Assembly (NCBI GenBank): GCA_035527845.1
Contig: DATKZT010000106.1
Span: forward strand, 10,742-74,741
DNA from: JAUWKC01 sp035527845
GTDB taxonomy: Bacteria; Planctomycetota; Phycisphaerae; Sedimentisphaerales; Anaerobacaceae
Length of the DNA stretch: 64,000 nt
Direction of reading: 5' to 3'
The notes under the pieces were generated by a model. It did not search any database. It was given only the letters and a program-made list of their open reading frames with translations, and was not told where the DNA came from. A program made the translations under genes and the position numbers. The number at the start of each line of letters is the position of its first letter. The first letter of the stretch is position 1. Shown one piece after another: positions 15,939-25,507 of the stretch.

Positions 15939-18563
15939 ATGATGATTGTTCTTACCAAGAAGGTTGTGACGCTTATGGCGCTTGTCTGGCCGGTCATCTC
16001 TTTGGGCGTCGATAACGGTGGTCGGGGTGTCGCATTTGACCCGTTCGCCTCCGGCGAGGCAAATATCACGCCGTTACAGCACAATACCACTGACACAAGC
16101 CCGGTCATTCCGGAGATACAATTCAATAATGATGAAATCTCTATGGTGTTTCAGATTATAAGCGATGCGACCGGATGGAGTATTTTCCCCACAGAGGGCG
16201 TAAGCAAAGCCAAGATAAGTCTCTGGGCCCATGACATCACCGCCCAGGAGCTGCTTGATACCGTTGTAAGACTGGCCGGTTTCCTCTATTACCGTCAGCA
16301 GGGTGACATTATTACGGTAATGACCTATGATGAGTATATGCAGCATCACGGACTCACCGAGAAGGTAATTGAGGTGGCGTATGCCGACGCGACCTCCCTG
16401 TCTGTCGTAATTAAGCCGTTCCTGACCAAGCTTGCCAAGATTGTTGTGCACAAGGAGACGAACACCATTGTCTTGTACGAAACTGAGTCAAACCTCAAGT
16501 CAATCGCAGGCGTAATAGAGAAGTTGGACGTCCCTGCGGAAGATGTCGGCGTAGAGGTCATCAACCTTAAATACGCGGATTGCGAAAGCTTGGCTGGAGT
16601 CCTGCAACAGGTTTTTACAGGACAGAAGCAGATGACGATGAACAGAGGGCAGGATGCAGGCTATACAGATGAACCGTCCGGCAGCGGCGACAAGAAGCCG
16701 ACCACCGTCCAGGCGCGGGATATCCTGGTTCCCTACGAACAGGTGGGCATATTCGCCGTTGTTCATGCAAACCAACTCGTGGTCGTCGGCGTGAAATCGG
16801 ACGTGGAGAAGGTAAGAGAGCTGGTGGCAAAAATCGATGTTTACGGCGCCGATATGGTCCTGGAGGTGATCGATCTCGAGTACGCTGACTCGCAAGTCGT
16901 GGCACAGACCCTTCAGGAAATATTCACGCCCAAGGAGCCCAGGATAACGACCAAGAGCGGAAAGAAAATGACGACCCCAACGGAAGCAGCGTCCCCTGCA
17001 CGGCCGCCACAGCAGGGAGTTGAAATTGAGGGCGTGCTCTTTACCCCAGCGGCACAGGTGGAAGTGTTTTCTATCGGCCGGACCAACCAGTTAATAGTAA
17101 AGGCCTTCAGAAGCGACATCGAAAAGGTCGAAGAGCTTGTTGAGAAGCTCGATGTTTTTGTTGAGCCCACCACCAAGAGTTATCACTTCGTGTATGTCGA
17201 TGCCGCCGAGGTGTATCAGGGATTGGAACAGATACTGGATATCTACAGCCGCTATGGCGGCTCCTACGGCGCAGGAGCACAAGGCACCGGCGGCCGCGGC
17301 CGCGCAGGTTATGGTAAAGAAAGCGGCCTTACACTGGTCGAGAGGACGAACTCAATCCTTCTCACGGGCCCGCCCTCGGCCCACCGAATCATGGAAAGCA
17401 TACACCGGAGTGTTGACCAGCCCGGCTTGTATGAGGCCGGTTTGATACGAGTCTATAAGATCCAGAATGGAGACGTCGAGGAAATCGCCAAGACGGTTCA
17501 GACACTGATAGAGGGCCGGGGCGAAACCCGAGAAAAGCCCGGCGAGGCGAAGTATGCACCAACGGAAGGCGGCCCTGCCGCACCCAAGCCGCCCGCGGGA
17601 CCCGCCGGGGCGAAAATGGAGCAGACCGAGGAGTTCGTGCCGCAGATCGAGGGCAAGGTTTCCGTGAACAAGGCCACCAATTCGATAGTTGTGCAGACGA
17701 CCGACCGCCTGCACCGTCAGATTGAACAGCTCATCAAGGAACTTGACATCCGCAGAAAACAGGTCCTCATAAAGGCCATGATTGTCGTAGTGACCACCAC
17801 CGACGATACCGACTTTGGAGTCGAGCTTGGCTATTTCGATGGGGACCTGATTTCCTTTACGGCCTTCGGACTGTCGCAGATTGATCCTGCTACCGGCGCG
17901 CGGGACATCATCGCGGGCCCCGGCGGGACCGCTGCGGTGCTGGAGCCCGACAAGCTCCAGGTTCTGGTAAGGGCTCTTCAATCCAAGGACAACATCCGAA
18001 TAGAGTCGGCGCCACAGGTGCTGGTCAATGATAATGCGGTCGGCCTCATTCAGGCCGTCGCCGAGGAACCATACAGGCGAGCCGACCAGGGCGAAACAAC
18101 GACTGTCACATCGTTTGGCGGCTTCGTCGAGGCGGGTACGCAGTTCGCCATCACTCCCCACATCAGTGACTATGGGTATCTGCGAGTGGAATATCAAATC
18201 ACGCTCAATGCCTTCGCCGAGAGAGCCGACCCCACGCTGCCGCCCCCGCGCAACACAAATACCATTCAAAGCGAGGCCACGGTCCCCGACTGCTCCACCA
18301 TTGTCGTGGGCGGCATTCAATCGTCAAATCAAAGCGACAGTGTTGATAAGGTGCCGATTCTCGGTGACATTCCGCTGCTCGGCTTGATATTCAGAAACAC
18401 GATAGTGAGAAACGAGTACAGGACCACTTACCTGTTTATCACCACGTCCATTATGAAGAGCGAAGATTTCAGCGACCTTATCGACATCAGCAAGAAGGCA
18501 CATGACGAAGTTAACGAGGCTCGCGAGGGTCAAACGGAACCGGAACCGGAAAATGGCAAATAG
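15939..18563 (+). CDS. gspD: Type II secretion / type IV pilus secretin GspD
   Basis: Outer-membrane multimeric gate of 874 aa. A signal peptide is followed by an N0-like domain (NDEISMVFQIISDATGWSIF) and several N-domains, each with repeated ALVE/LEYAD-type units: IEVAYADATSL, INLKYADCESL, IDLEYADSQVV, HFVYVDAAEV. Long low-complexity linkers (Gly/Pro-rich, about 440-460 and 530-570) separate them. The secretin core follows, with VLIKAMIVVVTTTDDTDFGVELG, APQVLVNDNAVG and the VPILGDIPLLGLIFRNT signature. AGGAG lies three bases before the first ATG and six before a second ATG at 15942, so the latter may be the true start. Last secretion gene in the operon; the ATPase, platform protein GspF and major pseudopilin are elsewhere. 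Confidence 0.95.
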   Translation: MMIVLTKKVVTLMALVWPVISLGVDNGGRGVAFDPFASGEANITPLQHNTTDTSPVIPEIQFNNDEISMVFQIISDATGWSIFPTEGVSKAKISLWAHDITAQELLDTVVRLAGFLYYRQQGDIITVMTYDEYMQHHGLTEKVIEVAYADATSLSVVIKPFLTKLAKIVVHKETNTIVLYETESNLKSIAGVIEKLDVPAEDVGVEVINLKYADCESLAGVLQQVFTGQKQMTMNRGQDAGYTDEPSGSGDKKPTTVQARDILVPYEQVGIFAVVHANQLVVVGVKSDVEKVRELVAKIDVYGADMVLEVIDLEYADSQVVAQTLQEIFTPKEPRITTKSGKKMTTPTEAASPARPPQQGVEIEGVLFTPAAQVEVFSIGRTNQLIVKAFRSDIEKVEELVEKLDVFVEPTTKSYHFVYVDAAEVYQGLEQILDIYSRYGGSYGAGAQGTGGRGRAGYGKESGLTLVERTNSILLTGPPSAHRIMESIHRSVDQPGLYEAGLIRVYKIQNGDVEEIAKTVQTLIEGRGETREKPGEAKYAPTEGGPAAPKPPAGPAGAKMEQTEEFVPQIEGKVSVNKATNSIVVQTTDRLHRQIEQLIKELDIRRKQVLIKAMIVVVTTTDDTDFGVELGYFDGDLISFTAFGLSQIDPATGARDIIAGPGGTAAVLEPDKLQVLVRALQSKDNIRIESAPQVLVNDNAVGLIQAVAEEPYRRADQGETTTVTSFGGFVEAGTQFAITPHISDYGYLRVEYQITLNAFAERADPTLPPPRNTNTIQSEATVPDCSTIVVGGIQSSNQSDSVDKVPILGDIPLLGLIFRNTIVRNEYRTTYLFITTSIMKSEDFSDLIDISKKAHDEVNEAREGQTEPEPENGK

Positions 18564-19335
18564 GGGCCCCAATCACGCGGCCACCCTGGTGGCAATACCG
18601 GTTTTCAACGAAGTCAAATATGTCGACGAAGTATTGAAGGCCGTTCGCAGGTATTCGCATGCCATATTGGTTGTGGATGATGGCAGCACGGATGGTACGC
18701 GTGAGGCGCTCGGCGAGCATGCTGATGTTCAGATTGTTTTCCATGAATCGAACGAGGGATACGGACGGAGTCTCATTGATGCTTTCCACTTTGCTCGCCG
18801 GCACAAATTCGATTGGGTGATAACTATCGATTGTGACCATCAGCACGAGCCATCCTGCATCCCTCAATTTTATTGCGAGATAAAAAAGGATGATGCTGAT
18901 ATTATAAGCGGCTCGCGCTACCTGGACCCGGCAGGTCCCAACTCAACCGTGCCGGCCGAGAGAATTGCCATAAACAAGAAGATAACCCGAATACTCAACG
19001 AAAATCTGGGCCTGAAATTGACCGATTCCTTCTGCGGCTTCAAGGCCTACCGGACCAGCGATGTTGCGGCGCTTGACCTGACCGAAAAGGGCTACCGATT
19101 CCCGCTTCAGTTGTGGATTCGGGCGGCGCGCGCAAGGCTGAAAATCCGTGAAATTCCGGTGCCTTTGATATACCATGACCCCGAGAGAAACTTTGCCGGT
19201 GTTTTGGAAGACCCGCAGTACCGATTCAATTATTATATGGAAATAATCGAAAAAGAGCTGGGATACAATGTTGGTCAAGACATTACAGGAGCTGACCTTA
19301 CCGGAGCAGGAAAATCTCGTATTTGTACATCCTGA
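18553..19335 (+). CDS. Family 2 glycosyltransferase, dolichyl/polyprenyl-phosphate mannosyltransferase type
   Basis: 260 aa from the ATG at 18553, which overlaps the gspD stop by 11 bases and has GGAACCGG upstream. AIPVFNEVKYVDEVLKAV opens the GT-A fold, DDGSTDG (42-48) binds nucleotide sugar and DCDHQHEP (93-100) contains the metal-binding acidic residues. SGSRYLDP and DSFCGFKAYR are typical of the DPM1-like group. It lacks C-terminal membrane helices. Placed between the secretin and a BshC-like gene and co-directional with both; a role with either is unclear. It is not the GT4-type BshA. Confidence 0.85.
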   Translation: MANRGPNHAATLVAIPVFNEVKYVDEVLKAVRRYSHAILVVDDGSTDGTREALGEHADVQIVFHESNEGYGRSLIDAFHFARRHKFDWVITIDCDHQHEPSCIPQFYCEIKKDDADIISGSRYLDPAGPNSTVPAERIAINKKITRILNENLGLKLTDSFCGFKAYRTSDVAALDLTEKGYRFPLQLWIRAARARLKIREIPVPLIYHDPERNFAGVLEDPQYRFNYYMEIIEKELGYNVGQDITGADLTGAGKSRICTS

Positions 19336-20908
19336 ACCCTGCGAATGGTTTTCCCTTCCGGCCGAGAACAAGTCCCGCCTTCAAAATCTGCCGGACAGGA
19401 CAAAGTCACGCGATGAGCTTCTTGCGATGGCCCGCAATTATACGCGAGAACTTGCCGCCGGTCCCTGCCCAGGCGGCGCTTGCGACAATATCATCACAAC
19501 GGGGCATCAGCCCACCTGGCATCACTGTGGCATCTGGGCCAAGGACCTGACCGCCTGCAAACTTGCCAAGGCCGTGGGTGGGACCGCCCTGCACCTCGTT
19601 TTGGACCACGATATTTGCGATGTCGGTCTTGTGCTGCCGGAAAAGGATGGTGCGGGATACTGGCATTTCCGGAAAGTTGAAATTGAGCCCGAGCAACATA
19701 ACGTCCTGCCTGAGCTGCGGCCGCCGCCGGGCGAGGCACAAGTAAGGGCTTTTCTCGAAGCCGTTGTCAGTGGGCATCCGGAGCGATTCTGCAGTGACAT
19801 CTGGCCCAGGTGCGGAGTCTTCGCAAATAGCCGACCGCCGCGCTTCGAAAACCTCGCGCATTTGGTTACGTATCTTCAATACGCTCTAAACTCAGCATTA
19901 GGCCTCGAAATGCTTTATCTGCCCGTATCGGAGCTTTCCGAGAGCAGAGCTTTTCTTGATTTCGTCACGTCCATAATCTCGGAGGCCGCTGACTTCGCTC
20001 GCTCCTACAATGACGCCGTCGCCGCGAACTCAGACAAACGTAAGACAAAACGGCCCAAGGCGATTGGACCTTTGGCGTTTGATAAGCCGACCGGACTAAT
20101 TGAGCTGCCATTCTGGCTGATTTCATCCGACGGTACACGCACATCGCTGTGTGTCGCATCCAAAACGCCCGACAAAATCAGAATCGGTACCGCTTCTGCA
20201 GAATTGGGCGACCTCGATTCCGGCCAGGCCGCCGGTAGAGCGGACCAGTTGAACGACATACTAAAGAAACACGGATACCTCGTAAGGCCCAAGGCGGTTT
20301 CACTGACCCTTTTCGTTCGACTGTTTCTGGCGGACTTGTTTGTGCACGGCGTCGGCGGAGCTTCATACGAACCTGTCACCGACTACATCATCGAGCGCTT
20401 CTATAAGATAAAGCCGCCGCGATTCGCTGTGGCAACGTGCACCATGAGACTCCCTTTAGCGGCCCCCCCCGATTCTGCTGAGCGCGATATATCCGGGCTA
20501 AAGCACAAGCTGCACCGCATAAAGCATAGTCCCGAAGAGTACATTGCCGAATCGGCACTTGCCTGCGAGCCGGTGGCATCTTTGCTTCAAAGCAAAAAAG
20601 AGCTGATTGCAAAAGCCACAGACCCTGCTGCCCCGCCCACCGTTAGAAAAACGGCGTGGAACTCACTTTCCATAATCAACGACAGACTGTATGAATACGC
20701 CGGAGACGCCGCCAAAGTGTTGCAAAGAGAAGCTGCCCAGGCCGAGAAGCGCCGAGCCTCCGACGAGGTTCGCACCAGCCGGGAGTTCTTCTTTGGCCTG
20801 TTTGCGGAACAAAGACTTCGCGAGCTGGCCGACTCAGCATTCTTCAATACGCGGCAGGCGGTAACCTCCAGATTTGCTGTTTCCGATACGGAAAGGCGCC
20901 TGCAATGA
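19268..20908 (+). CDS. BshC-like protein (putative cysteine-adding enzyme of thiol synthesis)
   Basis: 546 aa, matching the roughly 540 aa of BshC. Near the N-terminus TTGHQPTWHHCGIWAKDLTACKLAKA (77-102) corresponds in pattern to the TGQQ...GPLYTIYKAxxAIKLA region of BshC, followed by a VLDHDICDVG segment (112-120) where BshC has SEDHDF. A C-terminal coiled stretch occurs near residues 480-510. The next gene, overlapping by four bases, encodes a BshB1-like deacetylase. In known bacillithiol synthesis BshC adds cysteine to glucosaminyl-malate made by BshB. The start overlaps the glycosyltransferase by 68 bases, and no better start is available. Homology is judged by eye and distant, so the call is tentative. 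Confidence 0.55.
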   Translation: MLVKTLQELTLPEQENLVFVHPEPCEWFSLPAENKSRLQNLPDRTKSRDELLAMARNYTRELAAGPCPGGACDNIITTGHQPTWHHCGIWAKDLTACKLAKAVGGTALHLVLDHDICDVGLVLPEKDGAGYWHFRKVEIEPEQHNVLPELRPPPGEAQVRAFLEAVVSGHPERFCSDIWPRCGVFANSRPPRFENLAHLVTYLQYALNSALGLEMLYLPVSELSESRAFLDFVTSIISEAADFARSYNDAVAANSDKRKTKRPKAIGPLAFDKPTGLIELPFWLISSDGTRTSLCVASKTPDKIRIGTASAELGDLDSGQAAGRADQLNDILKKHGYLVRPKAVSLTLFVRLFLADLFVHGVGGASYEPVTDYIIERFYKIKPPRFAVATCTMRLPLAAPPDSAERDISGLKHKLHRIKHSPEEYIAESALACEPVASLLQSKKELIAKATDPAAPPTVRKTAWNSLSIINDRLYEYAGDAAKVLQREAAQAEKRRASDEVRTSREFFFGLFAEQRLRELADSAFFNTRQAVTSRFAVSDTERRLQ

Positions 20909-21600
20909 AAAAAATCATGATTGTTGCCCCACACCCTGATGACGCTGAACTGGCGATGGGCGGCGCAATAGCCGGGATGATAGATGCCGGCTGGGATGTG
21001 ACCATCGTGGATTTGACCGACGGTGAGCCGACGCCTTTCGGTTCAAAGGAGCTGCGAAAACAAGAGACCGACAAGGCAAATGAAATTCTCGGCATAAGAA
21101 AACGGCTGTGCCTCGATATGCCTAATCGTTACCTGCAGGCCACCCTCGAGAACCGAAGAAAGCTGGCCGAGGTCATAAGGCGCCATCAGCCGGATGTGCT
21201 GTTTGGGCCGGTCAAGCCCGACTACCATCCCGACCATGTCGCCGCCGCCGATCTGATAGTGGCCGCTCGCTTCGAAGCCAAATTCCACAAGACCGATATG
21301 CAAGGTGAGCCGCACTGGGTATCTCGCCAATACCACTATTATTCAATCCACAGGGGACATTACAATAAACCCTCTTTCATCATTGACATAACAAGCCACT
21401 GGCAGAAGAAGATCGACGCCATTGCGGCCTACGAGAGCCAGCTAAAGAATACAGGGGCTGAGCCTCTTGCCTTTCTCGAAAAGATGGAAACTATCGGTCG
21501 ATACTTCGGTTGCTGCATCGGATGCAAATACGGCGAGCCCTTCGCCGCCGATGACCCTCTGCCGATAAAGCAGATGATGTCGCTGGCCGATCTGTGTTAG
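20905..21600 (+). CDS. PIG-L family deacetylase, BshB1-like
   Basis: 231 aa with the LmbE/PIG-L zinc site: APHPDDAELAMGG (8-20) and YHPDHVAAADLI (near 110). Features shared specifically with BshB1-type N-acetylglucosaminyl-malate deacetylases are VDLTDGEPTPFGSKELRKQET after strand 2 and the PSFIIDITSHWQKKIDAIAAYESQ segment. A KYGEPFAAD motif near the C-terminus is also BshB-like. Overlaps the BshC-like gene by four bases, so the two are translationally coupled. Expected to remove an acetyl group from a GlcNAc conjugate. The glycosyltransferase BshA that would complete the pathway is not in this window. Confidence 0.72.
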   Translation: MKKIMIVAPHPDDAELAMGGAIAGMIDAGWDVTIVDLTDGEPTPFGSKELRKQETDKANEILGIRKRLCLDMPNRYLQATLENRRKLAEVIRRHQPDVLFGPVKPDYHPDHVAAADLIVAARFEAKFHKTDMQGEPHWVSRQYHYYSIHRGHYNKPSFIIDITSHWQKKIDAIAAYESQLKNTGAEPLAFLEKMETIGRYFGCCIGCKYGEPFAADDPLPIKQMMSLADLC

Positions 21601-21738
21601 GCCCAGAAACACCCGGTGCGGTCTTGTCGTTCGGCCGGCTGCCTTGGCTGCATGATATGCTGCACATACCAACTGCGAAGAACGCCGAACCTTCAGTCTC
21701 ACGCTTTTCGGTCAATTCACGTAGCCGTATCAGGTAAA

Positions 21739-23199
21739 TCATGGTACAGCGGATGAAGAGTTGTTTTGAAAGGCATAAAGCCGCCGCCACGCCGCTGCTG
21801 TTCGGGCCCAGTCCGGTTCTGCCGCAAAAAGGTCGTCGCTTAGAATCTTCGGCTTGGCTTGTACCTCAACGACTTGCCAAGGCACATCCGGATGTGCAAA
21901 CTCCTCTGCATCAGGCATACTGCAGCGGGCGCTGAAAAGCCAGCGCGGCCCCACCGGCCAGATGTCCGATCTGGACCGAAGCATAAGGCTGCCGCCAAAC
22001 ACTTGACCAACCGCTTGTTCAAGGCTGGCAGACCACGTCCCGTCATCCCCGACAAACTGAACCACCAGTACGCCGCCATCCGTCAGCCTGTCCCGCACCG
22101 TTTCCAAAGCCTCGCGTGTAAAAAGGTGAAACGGAAGCCGTTCCGACGTACAAACGTCAAGAAAGATAAGGTCCCACCGTTTGTCTGTTCCAGCAAGGAA
22201 GGTCCGCCCGTCGGACAAGGTTACGTCGCCGCCGAAGCCGAAGTCCCGCCGCGCCACCTCTGCTACGCGGGGATCCACCTCCACTGACTCGCAAACAAGG
22301 CCATGGGCCTCAAGCAGCCTTGGGGCAAGACCAGCCCCCAGCCCGATAACAAGAGCCGTTTTCGGCCGCCGGCTGAGCCTCAGCCCAACCTCAAGCAAGT
22401 AGCCGTGCTCCAGGCCCTGCCACCGTGAAATGTCTCCCACAAGGGCGCTTTGCGGCAAGCCGTCAATCAAAAGTACGCGCCCACCTTCGACATCTCGAAT
22501 CTCAATCTGCCCGTGTCTTGACTGGATAACGTTTCTATTCTCTCCGGCCAGCCACAGAACAACCGCAAGGGCCATAACTGCGGCCATCAGGACGGCAACT
22601 ATCCGACGCCGCTCTTTCCAAACGCCCGGCAACAGAGAAAGCAAAAGAGCGGCGGCAATTAACAGATAGGATTTGCTCAGCCCCAGGCGCGGCAGGACAG
22701 TCAATCCGATCAACAGGGCCCCGCCGATGCCCCCCGCACTGCCGCAGGCCAACACAGCACCGGCCCAGCTCCCGGCGACGGTTTCTTTGCCCGCCTTAAC
22801 CAATACCGGTGTCACCATGCCGAGCAGCATCATGGGCAGAGACTGGGTGACTGCTGCTGCAACGAGGGCGCCTAAGAGAAGTGAGTGAGTAGCCGCCCAG
22901 CGCATCGCCGGACCGTAGGACCGCGACAGTAAAAGCAGCACAGCGGCCGCAAGAGTCAGCGACCAGACAATCACTGAACCGGGACGAACCCTGTCGGCCA
23001 GTGTGCCGCCGAGAAGGTTGCCGACCGCCAATGAGCCGAGTGCAACGGCCAGCAGAGCCGCCCAGGCGACCGAGCCGCTGCCGAGTGCCGGCGCCATGGT
23101 CCTGGCCGCCAGGACTTCCAGCCCCAGTACGGCCGCACCTACAACGGCCGCAACCACAAGCAAGTAAAGGCGCGGCATTATAAAATCTTGTGGCTTCAC
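21739..23199 (-). CDS. Membrane-integrated spermidine-synthase-like protein
   Basis: 486 aa. The N-terminal half has about seven hydrophobic helices resembling a transporter (LGLEVLAARTMAPALGSGSVAWAALLAVALGSLAVGNLLGG), the usual partner domain in such fusions. The C-terminal half is a SAM-dependent, aminopropyltransferase-type Rossmann domain: GQIEIRDVEGGRVLLIDG, ALVIGLGAGLAPRLLEAHG, VEVDPRVAEVARRDFGF and DLIFLDVCTSERLPFHL. The usual polyamine-site residues are not conserved enough to claim spermidine synthesis. The start is a GTG at 23199, or the ATG at 23178. It lies 13 bases downstream of the propeller gene and is probably in its operon. Confidence 0.85.
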   Translation of the reverse strand: MKPQDFIMPRLYLLVVAAVVGAAVLGLEVLAARTMAPALGSGSVAWAALLAVALGSLAVGNLLGGTLADRVRPGSVIVWSLTLAAAVLLLLSRSYGPAMRWAATHSLLLGALVAAAVTQSLPMMLLGMVTPVLVKAGKETVAGSWAGAVLACGSAGGIGGALLIGLTVLPRLGLSKSYLLIAAALLLSLLPGVWKERRRIVAVLMAAVMALAVVLWLAGENRNVIQSRHGQIEIRDVEGGRVLLIDGLPQSALVGDISRWQGLEHGYLLEVGLRLSRRPKTALVIGLGAGLAPRLLEAHGLVCESVEVDPRVAEVARRDFGFGGDVTLSDGRTFLAGTDKRWDLIFLDVCTSERLPFHLFTREALETVRDRLTDGGVLVVQFVGDDGTWSASLEQAVGQVFGGSLMLRSRSDIWPVGPRWLFSARCSMPDAEEFAHPDVPWQVVEVQAKPKILSDDLFAAEPDWARTAAAWRRLYAFQNNSSSAVP

Positions 23200-23212
23200 G
23201 CTGCTTTTCAGA

Positions 23213-25459
23213 CTACTGTTCCATAAGTTTGCGGTCTAATCGGACAAGTTCGCCTTGCGAGGCAATCCAGAAAGCGTGCGGAGTCTCAACGACGGCGTGA
23301 GGGGTATCACCACCCAGGGGTCCTATCGCCCAGTTGCCGTCCTTCCAGGCCGATAAGAGGACCCAGTCACCTGTCCAGGGCCTGGTGTGGCCGGACTCGG
23401 TGAGGTCCTGCTCCCACAAACAAGACCTGCTCTCGAACTCCCACCGACGCGCTTCGTCCCCGGGCGCCGTCTCGAAAGGGCATTCGCCGGTGGCCAAATC
23501 GTATCGGCCGCGTTGAATGGTTTGAGGGCCTTGCTCCTCGCGCGGACCCTGCCGCAAAAGCGTCAATGATTTGGCGTCGTCGGCCAGCTCGATACTGAAC
23601 ACCTGCCCCTCCACGATCCGCCGCCATTGCCCCGGACCCAGATATACACCTTCGCTGGCCGCAACGAATACTTTGTCACCCACTGCAACCAGTTCATGCG
23701 CGCCGCGGTGGTTCCACGGATAGTCCGGTCCATCAATCGGCTGCGCCGGTTCGGGCAACTGGACGGGGAATTTCCACCTGCCTTTGCTGAAGCAGCCGAG
23801 GCCCCACGGTCGGGCGGTCTTCGTCTCGCGTGGGTAGTAAGCATACTCCATGGCAGCACCTCTGTAAGGACGCGGCTCAAAGAGGACCCACACGTCGCCG
23901 TCCGGCGTGACCGCCATTCGCCGGACCGGACATGCCGTCCCGATTCGTTCCGGGCTCATGTATGACCACTGCAAGGTGTCTTCGTCGAAGACACTGATAC
24001 CCTGCTGGCCGACGACGCCGAATGATTGGTTGGTATAGCCGACCCAGAACTCATTGCCGCGGCTGACCGCCGCACTTAGCATGGGATTCTTCAATTCCGC
24101 CTGCGGGTCCAGGAATCGCCACGTTTGCTTCTTGTCATCCCACCTATGCACACCCCGATTACTCGTGACAAGGATTTCGCCCTTGTCCGCAACCATACGG
24201 ATGAGCCGGTCCGCATCGAAGTGTTCGTAGGGGTCAAACTCCCGCCACTTGCCGGCACCAATGTCGAGCAACGAAACACGGCCATCCAGTTTATACTCGA
24301 AATTGTACGAATGGCCGTGCGAGCGGCTTCCGGAAAAAAGAAATACGCGCGTGCCATATCTGGCCAATTCAAGCGGCATCTCAGTGGGAGCATCTTCCCG
24401 TCCCTGGTCGGCTGGCCCGTTGCCGGTGGCTGGCAGGGGCCGGACGAAGACCGTCCATTTGCCCGCCGCAAACCGGGCCAGTATCATAGCCGTCGCCTTC
24501 GGGCGATAGATATCGGCACCGACGCCCATGCCGTAGTAAACTTTGTCGCCGGCGACGCCGCTGCCTTCGCGAAATCCAACCCAGAGTTCGTCGCCAACCG
24601 TCTGCAGGAGCGTCACCCAGCGAACGGGGTGGCCTTCGATTGCCTCTATGGTTTCCCATTGTGAGGTGTTTGGATCGAACTGCGACAGGCCTCCCGGACC
24701 CCACCGATTCTTGTCGGGCTCATAAATGTCAACGCAACCGGCCCACAAACACCCCTGGCAGGGGACCAGTCGAGTGACGATGTTCGAGGCCAGACCATCA
24801 GACATTGTGTATCGTCTGGGCCTCTGTCCGGCAGCTCGGCCCACCAGGTAGCTCTGTTCATTGAGGCGAGCGAGGATTCCGCTCCAGCCGGAATAGGGCC
24901 CTTTGCGGTCCTTGTAGCCCTCTGTTTGGATGTACCTCAGGAAGTCGGCCGGCTGGTAAGCTCGCCACGTATGGCCTTGGAACTCGACAGAACAAGCCTC
25001 CTCAAAAGACTGCCGCTGATCCTCCCTGTCGCCCCGTCGTCCCCCCCATTTGCGCAATATGCCTGGTCCAATGAGAGGGCTGTCGGCGGGCGATGCGGTC
25101 GCTTGAACAAAGTCGTCCGGGCGATTGGCAGGCCAGCCTTGGGCGACCGTAAGCCGCCCCGTGATTTCGCCGCTGCTTCTGCCGAAGAGCACGCCACACC
25201 TGCCGTAGTCTGCCGCGACGTTGTTCTCGTTGACCTTAACGTTGCGCGGCTGGCCGGCATAGACAAAAACGTTTACAGCATCTTTCGGTATTGCGTCGCC
25301 GGCACCGGCCAGAGAGCCATCCTGAATCCGCCGAAGTTCAATCCCTCGACAAAGCTGGGTTGCTGCTATTGCGAAGAGGAACCAGCCCACAACTACCGTA
25401 GCCATCAGCCGAGCGTAATGCCTTAGCATGACTGACCTGCCTAAGATTGGCACGTTCAT
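23213..25459 (-). CDS. Secreted beta-propeller protein
   Basis: 748 aa starting at an ATG with GGGAGGG eight bases upstream. A signal peptide or anchor spans about 13-38 (YARLMATVVVGWFLFAIAATQL). The rest shows repeated propeller blades with patterns such as ELWVGFREG, EILVTSNRGVHRWDDKKQTWRF, EFWVGYTNQSFG and VWVLFEPRPY, resembling two-component-regulator-type propellers: loops of the form (D)xLWVGT..G(L)xxYD. No enzyme motif is seen. Similar propellers occur in the proteins at 33.7-34.6 kb and 36.7-37.9 kb in this window. Function unknown; extracellular ligand binding or scaffolding is a guess. Confidence 0.65.
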   Translation of the reverse strand: MNVPILGRSVMLRHYARLMATVVVGWFLFAIAATQLCRGIELRRIQDGSLAGAGDAIPKDAVNVFVYAGQPRNVKVNENNVAADYGRCGVLFGRSSGEITGRLTVAQGWPANRPDDFVQATASPADSPLIGPGILRKWGGRRGDREDQRQSFEEACSVEFQGHTWRAYQPADFLRYIQTEGYKDRKGPYSGWSGILARLNEQSYLVGRAAGQRPRRYTMSDGLASNIVTRLVPCQGCLWAGCVDIYEPDKNRWGPGGLSQFDPNTSQWETIEAIEGHPVRWVTLLQTVGDELWVGFREGSGVAGDKVYYGMGVGADIYRPKATAMILARFAAGKWTVFVRPLPATGNGPADQGREDAPTEMPLELARYGTRVFLFSGSRSHGHSYNFEYKLDGRVSLLDIGAGKWREFDPYEHFDADRLIRMVADKGEILVTSNRGVHRWDDKKQTWRFLDPQAELKNPMLSAAVSRGNEFWVGYTNQSFGVVGQQGISVFDEDTLQWSYMSPERIGTACPVRRMAVTPDGDVWVLFEPRPYRGAAMEYAYYPRETKTARPWGLGCFSKGRWKFPVQLPEPAQPIDGPDYPWNHRGAHELVAVGDKVFVAASEGVYLGPGQWRRIVEGQVFSIELADDAKSLTLLRQGPREEQGPQTIQRGRYDLATGECPFETAPGDEARRWEFESRSCLWEQDLTESGHTRPWTGDWVLLSAWKDGNWAIGPLGGDTPHAVVETPHAFWIASQGELVRLDRKLMEQ

Positions 25460-25507
25460 TTCAGTATCCCTCCCAAATGAACAATTTAGGATCTGTCAGC
25501 AAGCTTT

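Noticed and set aside
17352..18320. 322-codon minus-strand frame opposite gspD
   Set aside because: Shadow of the secretin coding sequence; composition follows from the opposite strand.
18553..19335. Considered as BshA for the thiol pathway
   Set aside because: The fold is GT-A family 2 with DDGS and DCDHQ motifs, whereas BshA is a GT4 enzyme.
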